The notes under the pieces: model-generated
What the model was told of the DNA's origin: nothing
The model's input: only the letters and a program-made list of their open reading frames with translations
Database searches by the model: none
In this document: piece by piece, positions 1 to 6,780 of the stretch
Numbering within the stretch: position 1 is the first letter of the stretch
Layout of the letters: each line of letters starts with the position of its first letter
Position numbers and translations under genes: made by a program
Source of the DNA: Flavobacteriales bacterium UBA5939
Lineage (GTDB): Bacteria > Bacteroidota > Bacteroidia > Flavobacteriales > Schleiferiaceae
NCBI GenBank assembly: GCA_002430755.1
Contig: DJCX01000143.1
Location: 1 to 6,780, forward strand
Direction of reading: 5' to 3'
Length of the DNA stretch: 6,780 nt

Positions 1-1758
1 CCCTTCGGCGGTCGCCTTTCTTCGGTATTGGACGTTCGTCAAAAAGAAGGTAATACCAAGGAGTACGGAGGTACTGTTGGTTTAGGGCTTCTCTCTTCTC
101 GAGTGATGTTCGAAGGTCCTATTGTTCAGGATAAAGCGAGCTTCATGATTGCTGGACGTCGTTCTTACCAGGATGTACTCTTGAAAGCAAGCCCGAACGA
201 CGATATCAACAACATCATTGCAAATTTCTACGACCTCAATGCCAAGGTCAACTACAAGTTCAGCGATAAGAGCAGATTGTTTTTGAGCGCTTACTACGGA
301 AAGGATGCCTTTGGCGTTCCAGGTCTCGTGAAGTTTAACTGGGGGAACCTCGGTTTAACTGGGCGCTGGAACTATTTGATCAACGACAAGTTGTTCTTGA
401 ACGTCAGCACGATCTATTCGGATTACGATTATGCCATTGGTTTCGACTTTCCTCAGGCGAAAATTGACAACATCGCTTACATCAAGAACCAAACAAACAA
501 AGTGGCCTTTAGCTGGTTCCCGAATGCGAGCCACCAGGTGAATTATGGTGCAGAAGCGACCGTGTATGATTTCGAGCCGTTCTCAACCACGTTGGACTAC
601 ATTGACAGTAACCTTACTGACATCAACATTGAGCTTCAAAACGAATATGCAGTAGAACCTGCCTTTTACATTGAAGACAATTGGAAGGTCAACAACCGAC
701 TCACCATTAGAGGCGGTGTTCGCTACAGCTCATTCTACAACTTTGGAGAGCGCGACGTCATCAATTACACCCCTACAGCAAACGGAACCGTCCGCAATGA
801 CCTCATCGTGGATACCACCTCTTATGCCAGTGGCGAACTCATCGAAGGGTACGACGGCCTTCAAGGTATAGAACCGCGTCTCGGAATCAATTTTAAAACG
901 ACAGAGAATTCTGCCATCAAAGCGAGCTACAACAGAACGCGTCAGTACATTCACTTGATTTCAAATACCACCTCTTCCCTCCCTATTGATACATGGAGGC
1001 CAGCAGGTCGTTTCATCAAACCAGGTACAGCGGATCAAGTCGCTCTGGGTTGGAACAGAAACTTTGCCAACGGCGAGTGGCAGTTGAGCGTTGAAACGTA
1101 CTATAAAACGTTGCGTGATCTCGTAGATTTCAAAAACGGAGCACAGCCTACCGGTGTAGACAACATTGAAGTAGACCTTATGACCGGTCGCGGCCGAAGC
1201 TATGGTGTTGAAATGCAACTTGATAAAAAGATCGGTGCTTTGACAGGTTGGATTGCCTACACCTACAGCCGTTCTGAGTTGCAAGTAGACCTTGGCGCAA
1301 CACCTGAGGAATGGATCAACCTTGGACAGTGGTACAGAGCCGCTCAGGACAAACCACACGACATTGCCATTGTTGCGGCCTATGCCTGGAAACCAAACAT
1401 CAGCTTCTCTGGTTCATTCATTTACCAAACAGGTAAACCGTACACCTACCCAGAGGCACGCAGTGAATTTGAAGGAATCATTTATCCTTTCGCACTGAGC
1501 AGAAACAACAGCAGAACCCCTGCCTACCACCGTTTAGATTTGAGTATGGACGTAAAAATCCCGAACAAGAAGAACAGAGATTGGGAAGGCAGTTGGAACT
1601 TCGGTGTGTACAATGCGTATGCCCGTAAAAATGCATTCAGCATCTTCTTTGAAGAAGAATTGGACGATAATGGCGACCCAACAGGACAAACTAAAGCCAC
1701 ACAGCTTTCGATTTTTGCCACAGCCATTCCAACCATTACCTACACCCTAGACTTCTAA
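1..1758 (+). CDS. TonB-dependent outer-membrane receptor, C-terminal part (5' truncated by window edge)
   Basis: The reading frame is open from base 1, so the gene begins upstream; 585 residues are visible. The first residues (FGGRLSSVLDVRQKEGN, residues 2-18) match the end of the plug domain in Bacteroidota TonB-dependent receptors, where a Y/F-GGRLSS motif leads into the first barrel strands. The rest is a long run of alternating aromatic and polar beta-strand segments with D/N-rich loops, as in a 22-strand barrel. It ends in TITYTLDF, with the terminal Phe typical of outer-membrane proteins folded by the BAM machinery. Related receptors are usually about 750-800 residues, so some 200 are missing: signal peptide, probable carboxypeptidase-regulatory-like domain and most of the plug. 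The family moves ligands across the outer membrane using TonB/ExbBD energy. The substrate cannot be read from the sequence. The next gene is a DUF4249 lipoprotein three bases downstream, the usual partner of this receptor type. The TTG at base 28 is an internal Leu codon, not a start. Confidence 0.93.
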   Translation, partial: PFGGRLSSVLDVRQKEGNTKEYGGTVGLGLLSSRVMFEGPIVQDKASFMIAGRRSYQDVLLKASPNDDINNIIANFYDLNAKVNYKFSDKSRLFLSAYYGKDAFGVPGLVKFNWGNLGLTGRWNYLINDKLFLNVSTIYSDYDYAIGFDFPQAKIDNIAYIKNQTNKVAFSWFPNASHQVNYGAEATVYDFEPFSTTLDYIDSNLTDINIELQNEYAVEPAFYIEDNWKVNNRLTIRGGVRYSSFYNFGERDVINYTPTANGTVRNDLIVDTTSYASGELIEGYDGLQGIEPRLGINFKTTENSAIKASYNRTRQYIHLISNTTSSLPIDTWRPAGRFIKPGTADQVALGWNRNFANGEWQLSVETYYKTLRDLVDFKNGAQPTGVDNIEVDLMTGRGRSYGVEMQLDKKIGALTGWIAYTYSRSELQVDLGATPEEWINLGQWYRAAQDKPHDIAIVAAYAWKPNISFSGSFIYQTGKPYTYPEARSEFEGIIYPFALSRNNSRTPAYHRLDLSMDVKIPNKKNRDWEGSWNFGVYNAYARKNAFSIFFEEELDDNGDPTGQTKATQLSIFATAIPTITYTLDF

Positions 1759-1761
1759 ATC

Positions 1762-2730
1762 ATGAAAAAGCTCATTATTCCAGCAATTATTGCGACCGTA
1801 TTCGCCTCTTGTGAAATAGACGTTACCGACAAGGTAAAAACAGATGCCTACGACGGCACCTCTCTCATTTCAGTGAGTGGTTCAGTCACTGATGTCGAAG
1901 GTGTTGGTACTTATGTAGACCTCACCGTCAGCTCGCCGTATCTATCTACGGAGGACCCCAATGAAATTGAAGGGGCTATTGTAGAGGTGTATGTAGAAGA
2001 TAGTCTTTACAGTGTGCTGACTGAGGTGAGCCCGGGCCGCTACGAAGACACCACGCTACTTTCTGAAGTAGGGGTTTCTTACCACATGCTCATCGACGTA
2101 CCGCAAGGCTACGGCAATGCAACAGGACTTTGGGAGAGTACTCCAGACCGAACCAACCAGCCGTTTACTTTCCTAGCACCCATGTTCCAGATTTTAGAAG
2201 ACGACAGCAGTTGGGTGGACTTCCGTACGGGAGATTCTGTGTTCTATGCCGATGCAGACTCATCGTTCTACAGCCCTTATGCACTTTGGAACGATCCACA
2301 AGGTCGTGGCAACGCGTATTGGATCAAGAATTACTGGACGACCAAAGTATATGCACCAAACGGTTTGGTAGGTCCTTTTGAACCGCAGGAAACCGAAATG
2401 AGTTTGAACTCAGAAATCAACATTTTCGACGACGAACAGTTTATCGAAGGCACGCAGGTGAGCCGATTCAACTTTATCGGCCCTCCATACACTGTGTACC
2501 GTGATACCTTGATTAACATCGTTTACGAGACGAGAACTTTGAGCTCTGGCATGTTTGACTACCTGACCATCATGGCCAATAATATTGGCGGTGGCGGTCT
2601 ATTTAGCGTGCCTTACAGCCCTCAGATTGGGAATATTCGCAGACAAGATGATACAACCGTGTACGGATTAGGATATTTTTACGCAACTTCAGTTAGATTT
2701 GATAGCGTAACTATGTTCCACCCGTTCTAA
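1762..2730 (+). CDS. DUF4249-family lipoprotein, probable partner of the upstream TonB-dependent receptor
   Basis: This is a 322-residue protein with a short lipoprotein signal peptide: MKK, a hydrophobic stretch at residues 4-15, then FASC, giving Cys17 as the likely lipidated residue. The mature part begins with acidic residues (E18, D20). It shows features I recognise from DUF4249 proteins: an N-terminal beta-rich segment (VSGSVTDVEG, about 38-47; EGAIVEVYVED, about 70-80), a following PGRYEDT turn, and a C-terminal half containing FDDEQFIEG (222-230), which resembles the family's conserved D-D-x-F-x-[DE]-G region. The product is probably anchored to the outer membrane, facing either the periplasm or the surface, and assists the receptor; DUF4249 proteins have no settled biochemical role. 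The ATG lies three bases after the receptor stop, so co-transcription is very likely. No Shine-Dalgarno sequence precedes it. The start is supported because the signal peptide begins right there. The family call comes from recalled sequence pattern; the lipoprotein call is seen directly. Confidence 0.87.
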   Translation: MKKLIIPAIIATVFASCEIDVTDKVKTDAYDGTSLISVSGSVTDVEGVGTYVDLTVSSPYLSTEDPNEIEGAIVEVYVEDSLYSVLTEVSPGRYEDTTLLSEVGVSYHMLIDVPQGYGNATGLWESTPDRTNQPFTFLAPMFQILEDDSSWVDFRTGDSVFYADADSSFYSPYALWNDPQGRGNAYWIKNYWTTKVYAPNGLVGPFEPQETEMSLNSEINIFDDEQFIEGTQVSRFNFIGPPYTVYRDTLINIVYETRTLSSGMFDYLTIMANNIGGGGLFSVPYSPQIGNIRRQDDTTVYGLGYFYATSVRFDSVTMFHPF

Positions 2731-3983
2731 TGGATAAAATTCACTGGGCAAGCCAATGGCTCGCCAACCAAAATGTCGACGAACGTTACATCGAGTGGGT
2801 AGCACTCGGTATTGATGTTGTTCTATTAGCCCTTCTTTCATTACTGGCCGATTTTATTTCGAGGCGCATTCTCGTGAGCATTATCCATGCTGCAGTAAAG
2901 CGAACGAAAGCGACTTGGGACGATTACTTCTTCGAGCAAAAAGTCTTCAAGGGGCTGGCGCACTTAGTTCCCGCTGCCATCGTATTCAATAGCCTGGCGT
3001 ACATTCTGAGCGATGTGCCGAGGATGATTCCCTACTTTGAAAAGGCCGTCGTTGTATACATACTTATTTTGGTCGTAACGGTGGTGAACCGAACGTTGCG
3101 GGCATTGGAAAATTGGCTCAGTCAAAACGAGAAGTACACCAACACTCCCATCCGCACCATTTCGCAGGTAGTACGCTTGTTGGCCTTCTTTGGCGCAGCC
3201 ATTGCACTAATATCCATACTAACAGGCACCTCAGCAGGAGCGATCTTAGGTGCTTTTGCCGGTACCACAGCCATCCTCATTCTTGTCTTCCAGGACAGCA
3301 TCAAAGGACTTTTGGCCAACTTCCAGATTCACATGTACGACCTTGTCAAGGTGGGCGATTGGATCACCTTTTCTAAATACGGTGTCGACGGCGATGTATT
3401 GAGCATAGACCTCACCACCGTGAAGGTGAAAAACTTCGACAAGACGGTAAGCACTGTACCGGCCACGGCCTTTGTACAGGATAGCTTTGTCAACTGGCGT
3501 GGCATGTCAGAAAGCGGTGCTCGACGCATCAAGCGAAACATACACATCGACATCACTTCCATTCGTCACCTCGATGAAGGATTGATGGATGCACTAAAGG
3601 AAATCGATCTGATAGCTGCGTTTATGAATAAACGCCAAGGGGAGATTGATACCGACAACGCAAATAAAGACATGAAAGGAGCTAGCCTACTCAACGGACG
3701 TCGCCAAACTAACATTGGTCTCTACAGAAAGTACATTGAATTCTATTTGAGCAATCACAGCGGCATCAACAATGACTTCACCCTTATGGTGCGTCAGTTG
3801 CAACCAACTACCGAGGGCATCCCTATCGAGGTGTACTGCTTCACTGCGACTACGGAGTGGGCGGTTTACGAAGGCATCATGTCGGATATTTTCGACCACC
3901 TCTATGCAGCTACACGCCACTTTGACCTCGCACTCTATCAAAAGCCTACCGGTGCAGATATGAGGGCCATTGCCAACAAGTAG
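2730..3983 (+). CDS. ybdG: Mechanosensitive ion channel of the MscS superfamily, YbdG/MscM type
   Basis: The 417-residue protein is close in length to E. coli YbdG (about 415). Hydrophobic segments lie near residues 22-50, 74-94, 104-122 and 144-166. They are followed by the Gly/Ala-rich pore helix (about 168-200; SAGAILGAFAGTTAILILVF, then QDSIKGLLANFQ), which corresponds to MscS TM3. The cytoplasmic beta domain follows with VGDWITFSKYGVDGDVLSIDLTTVKVKNFD at about 208-237, given here in outline: GDW, KYGVDG, LTTVKVKN. Next come TVPATAFVQDSFVNWRGMS and GARRIKRNIHIDITSIRHL in short overlapping blocks (about 242-281), a signature close to YbdG. A C-terminal block with TLMVRQLQP, PIEVYCFT and SDIFDHLYA also matches. 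The protein forms a tension-gated pore in the inner membrane that releases solutes on osmotic downshock; YbdG-type channels have small conductance. The ATG overlaps the lipoprotein stop by one base (TAATG), suggesting translational coupling. There is no Shine-Dalgarno sequence. The symbol marks the closest characterised homologue, not proven orthology. Confidence 0.94.
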   Translation: MDKIHWASQWLANQNVDERYIEWVALGIDVVLLALLSLLADFISRRILVSIIHAAVKRTKATWDDYFFEQKVFKGLAHLVPAAIVFNSLAYILSDVPRMIPYFEKAVVVYILILVVTVVNRTLRALENWLSQNEKYTNTPIRTISQVVRLLAFFGAAIALISILTGTSAGAILGAFAGTTAILILVFQDSIKGLLANFQIHMYDLVKVGDWITFSKYGVDGDVLSIDLTTVKVKNFDKTVSTVPATAFVQDSFVNWRGMSESGARRIKRNIHIDITSIRHLDEGLMDALKEIDLIAAFMNKRQGEIDTDNANKDMKGASLLNGRRQTNIGLYRKYIEFYLSNHSGINNDFTLMVRQLQPTTEGIPIEVYCFTATTEWAVYEGIMSDIFDHLYAATRHFDLALYQKPTGADMRAIANK

Positions 3984-4009
3984 GTCCAAAAAAATTTCAG
4001 CTAAAAAAC

Positions 4010-4040
4010 AAACCCCCCGCGGCTGCGCCGCGGGGGGTTT
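4010..4040. terminator. Bidirectional Rho-independent terminator between convergent genes
   Basis: A perfect inverted repeat pairs bases 4010-4023 with 4027-4040, giving a 14-bp stem closed by a TGC triloop. Its core is CCCCCCGCGGC / GCCGCGGGGGG with A:T pairs at the base. Reading left to right, it is followed by TTTTATTAATTAA. Reading right to left (for gcvP), the complement gives a G and then six Ts (bases 4008-4003), with a further run of seven Ts at 3994-3988. It sits about 26 bases after the channel gene's stop and about 24 bases after the gcvP stop, so it probably ends both transcripts. The T-tract is better for the gcvP direction. The stem was paired by eye; no folding energy was computed. 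Confidence 0.93.
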
Positions 4041-4063
4041 TATTAATTAAAAATCGGCTCGGC

Positions 4064-6780
4064 TTAAGCCTCGGCCTCTTCCATGTAGCTTTCAATAGGC
4101 TCACACGTACATACTAGGTTACGATCGCCATAGGCATCGTCCACACGGCGTACAGTCGGCCAGAATTTATTGTCACTTACAAATGGAAGTGGGAATCCAG
4201 CTTTAGAACGTGAGTACGGGAAGTTCCAATCGTCACCACAGATCATGTACTGCGTGTGAGGCGCATTCTTCATCACGTTATTTGCTGCATCTACCTCTTC
4301 GTTTTCAATCTCAGCGATCTCTGCACGGATGCTTAACATCGCATCACAGAAACGATCGAGCTCGGCAATACCTTCACTCTCTGTTGGCTCTACCATCACC
4401 GTTCCCGCTACTGGGAAACTTACGGTTGGTGCGTGGAAACCGTAATCCATCAATCGCTTCGCAATGTCTGTTACTTCAATACCTGCATCGCGTTTGAATG
4501 GACGACAATCCAAGATCATCTCGTGCGCACAGCGGCCATTTTCGCCCGTGTACAATACATCGAATGAGCCTGCGAGACGCTCCTTAATGTAATTGGCATT
4601 GAGAATCGCATATTTTGTGCTGTCTGTCAATCCCTCGCTACCCAACATTTTGATGTAAGCGTAAGAAATCAAAAGGATCAATGCAGAACCCCATGGAGCA
4701 GCAGAGATGCTCGAAATACCTTGCTCACCACCCATTTCAATCACATCATGTTTTGGAAGGAACGGTGCAAGGTGCGCGGCACAACAAATTGGCCCCATAC
4801 CTGGACCACCACCTCCGTGAGGAATGGCAAAGGTCTTGTGCAAATTCAAGTGACATACGTCCGCACCAATAAGTCCTGGAGAAGTCAATCCTACCTGGGC
4901 GTTCATGTTGGCACCGTCCATATATACTTGGCCCCCGTGCTCATGAATGATGCTTGTAATCTCCTTGATGCTTGATTCGAATACACCGTGCGTTGACGGG
5001 TATGTAATCATTAGTGAGCTTAGGTTGTCGCTGTGCTGCTCTGCCTTTGCTCTTAGATCGTCTACGTCAATGTTTCCATGCTCGTCACAACCTACAACCA
5101 CCACCTTCATCCCGGCCATAACCGCTGAAGCAGGGTTTGTCCCGTGCGCTGACGATGGGATAAGTGCAATATTTCTGTGGTGGTCGCCGTTGGCTTGGTG
5201 GTACGCACGAATGACCATAAGACCTGCGTACTCGCCTTGGGCACCAGAGTTTGGTTGCAATGAAGTAGCGGCAAATCCAGTAATCTCAGACAAATCTCTT
5301 TCAAGTTCTTCGATGACCTGCATGTATCCTGCCGCTTGTTCTGTAGGGACAAACGGGTGTAGGCCGTTCCATGAAGCATTTGAAAGTGGGATCATTTCTG
5401 ATGCTGCATTCAATTTCATGGTACAAGAACCCAAAGAAATCATACTGTGGTTCAACGCCAAATCTTTACGCTCGAGATACTTCAAATAGCGCATCATATC
5501 CGTCTCGCTTCGGTAGCTGTGGAAGACTTCGTTGGTCATGAACGCTGAAGAACGTGCCAAATCACTTGGAACAGCCGTTTCAAGTTCATCCATCGTAATC
5601 TCCGCAACTTTCTCAGCCGCCGCAAATACTGCAATGATTTCAGCAACGTCGGTATCGGTCGTGGTTTCGTTCAACGAAACTCCTACTGTTTTGGCGTCGA
5701 TGTAGTTAAAGTTAATCTCCGCATCTTCTGCCAATGCTCTCAATGAGGCAGCATCGCTGTTGTTCAAGCCAATCTTCAGCGTATCGAAGAAATGTGTATT
5801 GCTTTGCGTGAGTCCCATCCCTTTTACGGCAGCATTCAGTGTTGCTGTCTTAAGGTGAATGGCCTCCGCGATATCCATCAATCCTTCTGGACCGTGGTAC
5901 ACACCATAGGCTCCTGCCATTACCGCAAGTAAAACCTGCGCTGTACAGATGTTGGAAGTTGCTTTATCGCGCTTAATGTGTTGCTCACGCGTCTGCAATG
6001 CCATACGTAAGGCCGGATTACCATCGGTATCAATGGTTCGACCTATAATACGACCTGGGATGTGACGCTTGTAGCTCTCTTTCGTTGCGAAGTATGCAGC
6101 GTGAGGACCACCGTATCCTAGTGGAATACCGAAGCGCTGTGTAGTACCAACTACAGCATCCGCACCCCATTCTCCCGGAGGCGTAAGTAGGGTCAATGAC
6201 AACAAATCTGCTGCCACTACAAGCTGTACTCCTGCATCATTACATCCTGTTGCAAAAGTGCGGTAATCTTCTACCGAACCGTCTGCGTTAGGGTACTGAA
6301 CCATAGCACCGAAGAAATCTTCTGAAGGCTCAAATGTTTTATAGTCACCGAAAACTAACTCAACCCCAATAGGTTCGGTTCTCGTTTTTAGAAGCGCGAT
6401 GCTTTGTGGGAATGTGTTATTGTCCACAAAGAATTTGTTGGCGCCCGCTTTTTTCTTCGCACGTGGCATTGCTCCATAGAACATACTCATAGCTTCAGCC
6501 ACAGCTGTGGCCTCATCGAGAAGTGACGCATTCGCCAGCTCCATTCCTGTTAGATCAACCACCATGGTCTGGTAGTTCATCAAAGCTTCCAAACGACCTT
6601 GAGCAATCTCAGCTTGGTACGGCGTGTAGGCAGTGTACCATCCTGGGTTTTCCAAAATATTTCTTTGGATTACACCTGGCAGAACCGTCGGATGGTATCC
6701 CATACCGATATAGGTCTTGAACACTGAATTCATTTCACCCAACGCTGTAATGTGGGCACCAAATTCAGCTTCGGTCATTG
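4064..6780 (-). CDS. gcvP: Glycine dehydrogenase (aminomethyl-transferring), P protein of the glycine cleavage system; N-terminus beyond window
   Basis: The enzyme decarboxylates glycine using pyridoxal phosphate and passes the aminomethyl group to the lipoyl arm of H protein (GcvH), feeding one-carbon units to tetrahydrofolate through GcvT. It acts in the cytoplasm. Residues here count from the Met codon at 6778-6776. That Met (MTEAEFGAH) is internal: homologues have roughly 50-60 residues before this point, and the frame runs off the right edge. Family motifs follow in order: YIGMGYHPTVLP and RNILENPGWYTAYTPYQAE near the start, SLLDEATA, QRFGIPLGYGGPHAA, TREQHIKRDKATSNICTAQ, GSCTMKLN (450-457), PNSGAQGEYAG (509-519), SAHGTNPASA, DGANMNAQVG, then HLNLHKTF with K648 as the PLP-binding lysine, and the glycine-rich HGGGGPGMGP (654-663). 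Both halves are in one chain, unlike the split GcvPA/GcvPB form. The end (RNLVCTCEPIESYMEE) is complete, with a TAA stop. No frameshift or missing key residue is seen. The promoter, and any gcv riboswitch, would lie outside the window. Confidence 0.98.
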   Translation of the reverse strand, partial: MTEAEFGAHITALGEMNSVFKTYIGMGYHPTVLPGVIQRNILENPGWYTAYTPYQAEIAQGRLEALMNYQTMVVDLTGMELANASLLDEATAVAEAMSMFYGAMPRAKKKAGANKFFVDNNTFPQSIALLKTRTEPIGVELVFGDYKTFEPSEDFFGAMVQYPNADGSVEDYRTFATGCNDAGVQLVVAADLLSLTLLTPPGEWGADAVVGTTQRFGIPLGYGGPHAAYFATKESYKRHIPGRIIGRTIDTDGNPALRMALQTREQHIKRDKATSNICTAQVLLAVMAGAYGVYHGPEGLMDIAEAIHLKTATLNAAVKGMGLTQSNTHFFDTLKIGLNNSDAASLRALAEDAEINFNYIDAKTVGVSLNETTTDTDVAEIIAVFAAAEKVAEITMDELETAVPSDLARSSAFMTNEVFHSYRSETDMMRYLKYLERKDLALNHSMISLGSCTMKLNAASEMIPLSNASWNGLHPFVPTEQAAGYMQVIEELERDLSEITGFAATSLQPNSGAQGEYAGLMVIRAYHQANGDHHRNIALIPSSAHGTNPASAVMAGMKVVVVGCDEHGNIDVDDLRAKAEQHSDNLSSLMITYPSTHGVFESSIKEITSIIHEHGGQVYMDGANMNAQVGLTSPGLIGADVCHLNLHKTFAIPHGGGGPGMGPICCAAHLAPFLPKHDVIEMGGEQGISSISAAPWGSALILLISYAYIKMLGSEGLTDSTKYAILNANYIKERLAGSFDVLYTGENGRCAHEMILDCRPFKRDAGIEVTDIAKRLMDYGFHAPTVSFPVAGTVMVEPTESEGIAELDRFCDAMLSIRAEIAEIENEEVDAANNVMKNAPHTQYMICGDDWNFPYSRSKAGFPLPFVSDNKFWPTVRRVDDAYGDRNLVCTCEPIESYMEEAEA

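Noticed and set aside
28..30. TTG as a possible start of the receptor gene
   Set aside because: The frame is open from base 1, and the residues before this codon (FGGRLSS) are part of a conserved plug-end motif, so the TTG is an internal leucine.
961..1359. 132-codon open frame on the - strand inside the receptor gene
   Set aside because: It is antisense to clear beta-barrel coding sequence, and its translation has no family resemblance.
4947..5489. 180-codon open frame on the + strand opposite gcvP
   Set aside because: It lies wholly antisense to highly conserved gcvP motifs, and its translation is Ser/Cys-rich with no recognisable domain. It is best explained as a shadow of gcvP codon use.
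6776..6778. Met codon as the true start of gcvP
   Set aside because: Homologues carry roughly 50-60 further residues N-terminal to this point, and the frame continues to the window edge; the Met is internal.
1..6780. An undescribed defence, mobile or regulatory system
   Set aside because: All sequence except an 80-base gap is accounted for by four recognisable genes, and the gap holds a terminator. I saw no direct repeats, transposase, recombinase, RNA gene or atypical composition.

Overview
The window looks like ordinary chromosome from a member of the Bacteroidota, most likely the order Flavobacteriales. Three things point there: a TonB-dependent receptor immediately followed by a DUF4249-type lipoprotein (a characteristic Bacteroidota pairing), no Shine-Dalgarno sequence before either visible start codon, and a glycine decarboxylase whose C-terminal half reads like flavobacterial homologues. 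The placement rests on recalled family resemblance, not on a search. Base composition appears mid-range and even across the window, with no sign of recent transfer.

Left part (1-3983, + strand): three closely packed genes that look like one transcription unit. The first is the C-terminal three quarters of an outer-membrane TonB-dependent receptor; its signal peptide and most of its plug lie upstream of the window. Three bases after its stop comes a DUF4249 lipoprotein, the probable surface or periplasmic partner of the receptor. The lipoprotein's stop codon overlaps by one base the start of an inner-membrane mechanosensitive channel of the YbdG/MscM type. The receptor and lipoprotein probably handle uptake of an unidentified ligand. 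The channel probably responds to membrane tension, and its link to the uptake pair is positional only.

Middle (3984-4063): an 80-base gap between convergent genes, holding one strong perfect hairpin with T-tracts on both sides. It is a bidirectional intrinsic terminator serving the left operon and the right gene.

Right part (4064-6780, - strand): most of gcvP, the pyridoxal-phosphate-dependent glycine decarboxylase (P protein) of the glycine cleavage system, running out of the window before its true N-terminus. All the family motifs checked are intact.

The window holds no mobile element, CRISPR array, RNA gene or notable repeat that I could see. No promoter can be assigned, because the 5' ends of both transcription units lie outside the window. 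I found no undescribed system; the points of modest interest are the channel gene coupled to the receptor/lipoprotein pair and the unknown substrate of that pair.
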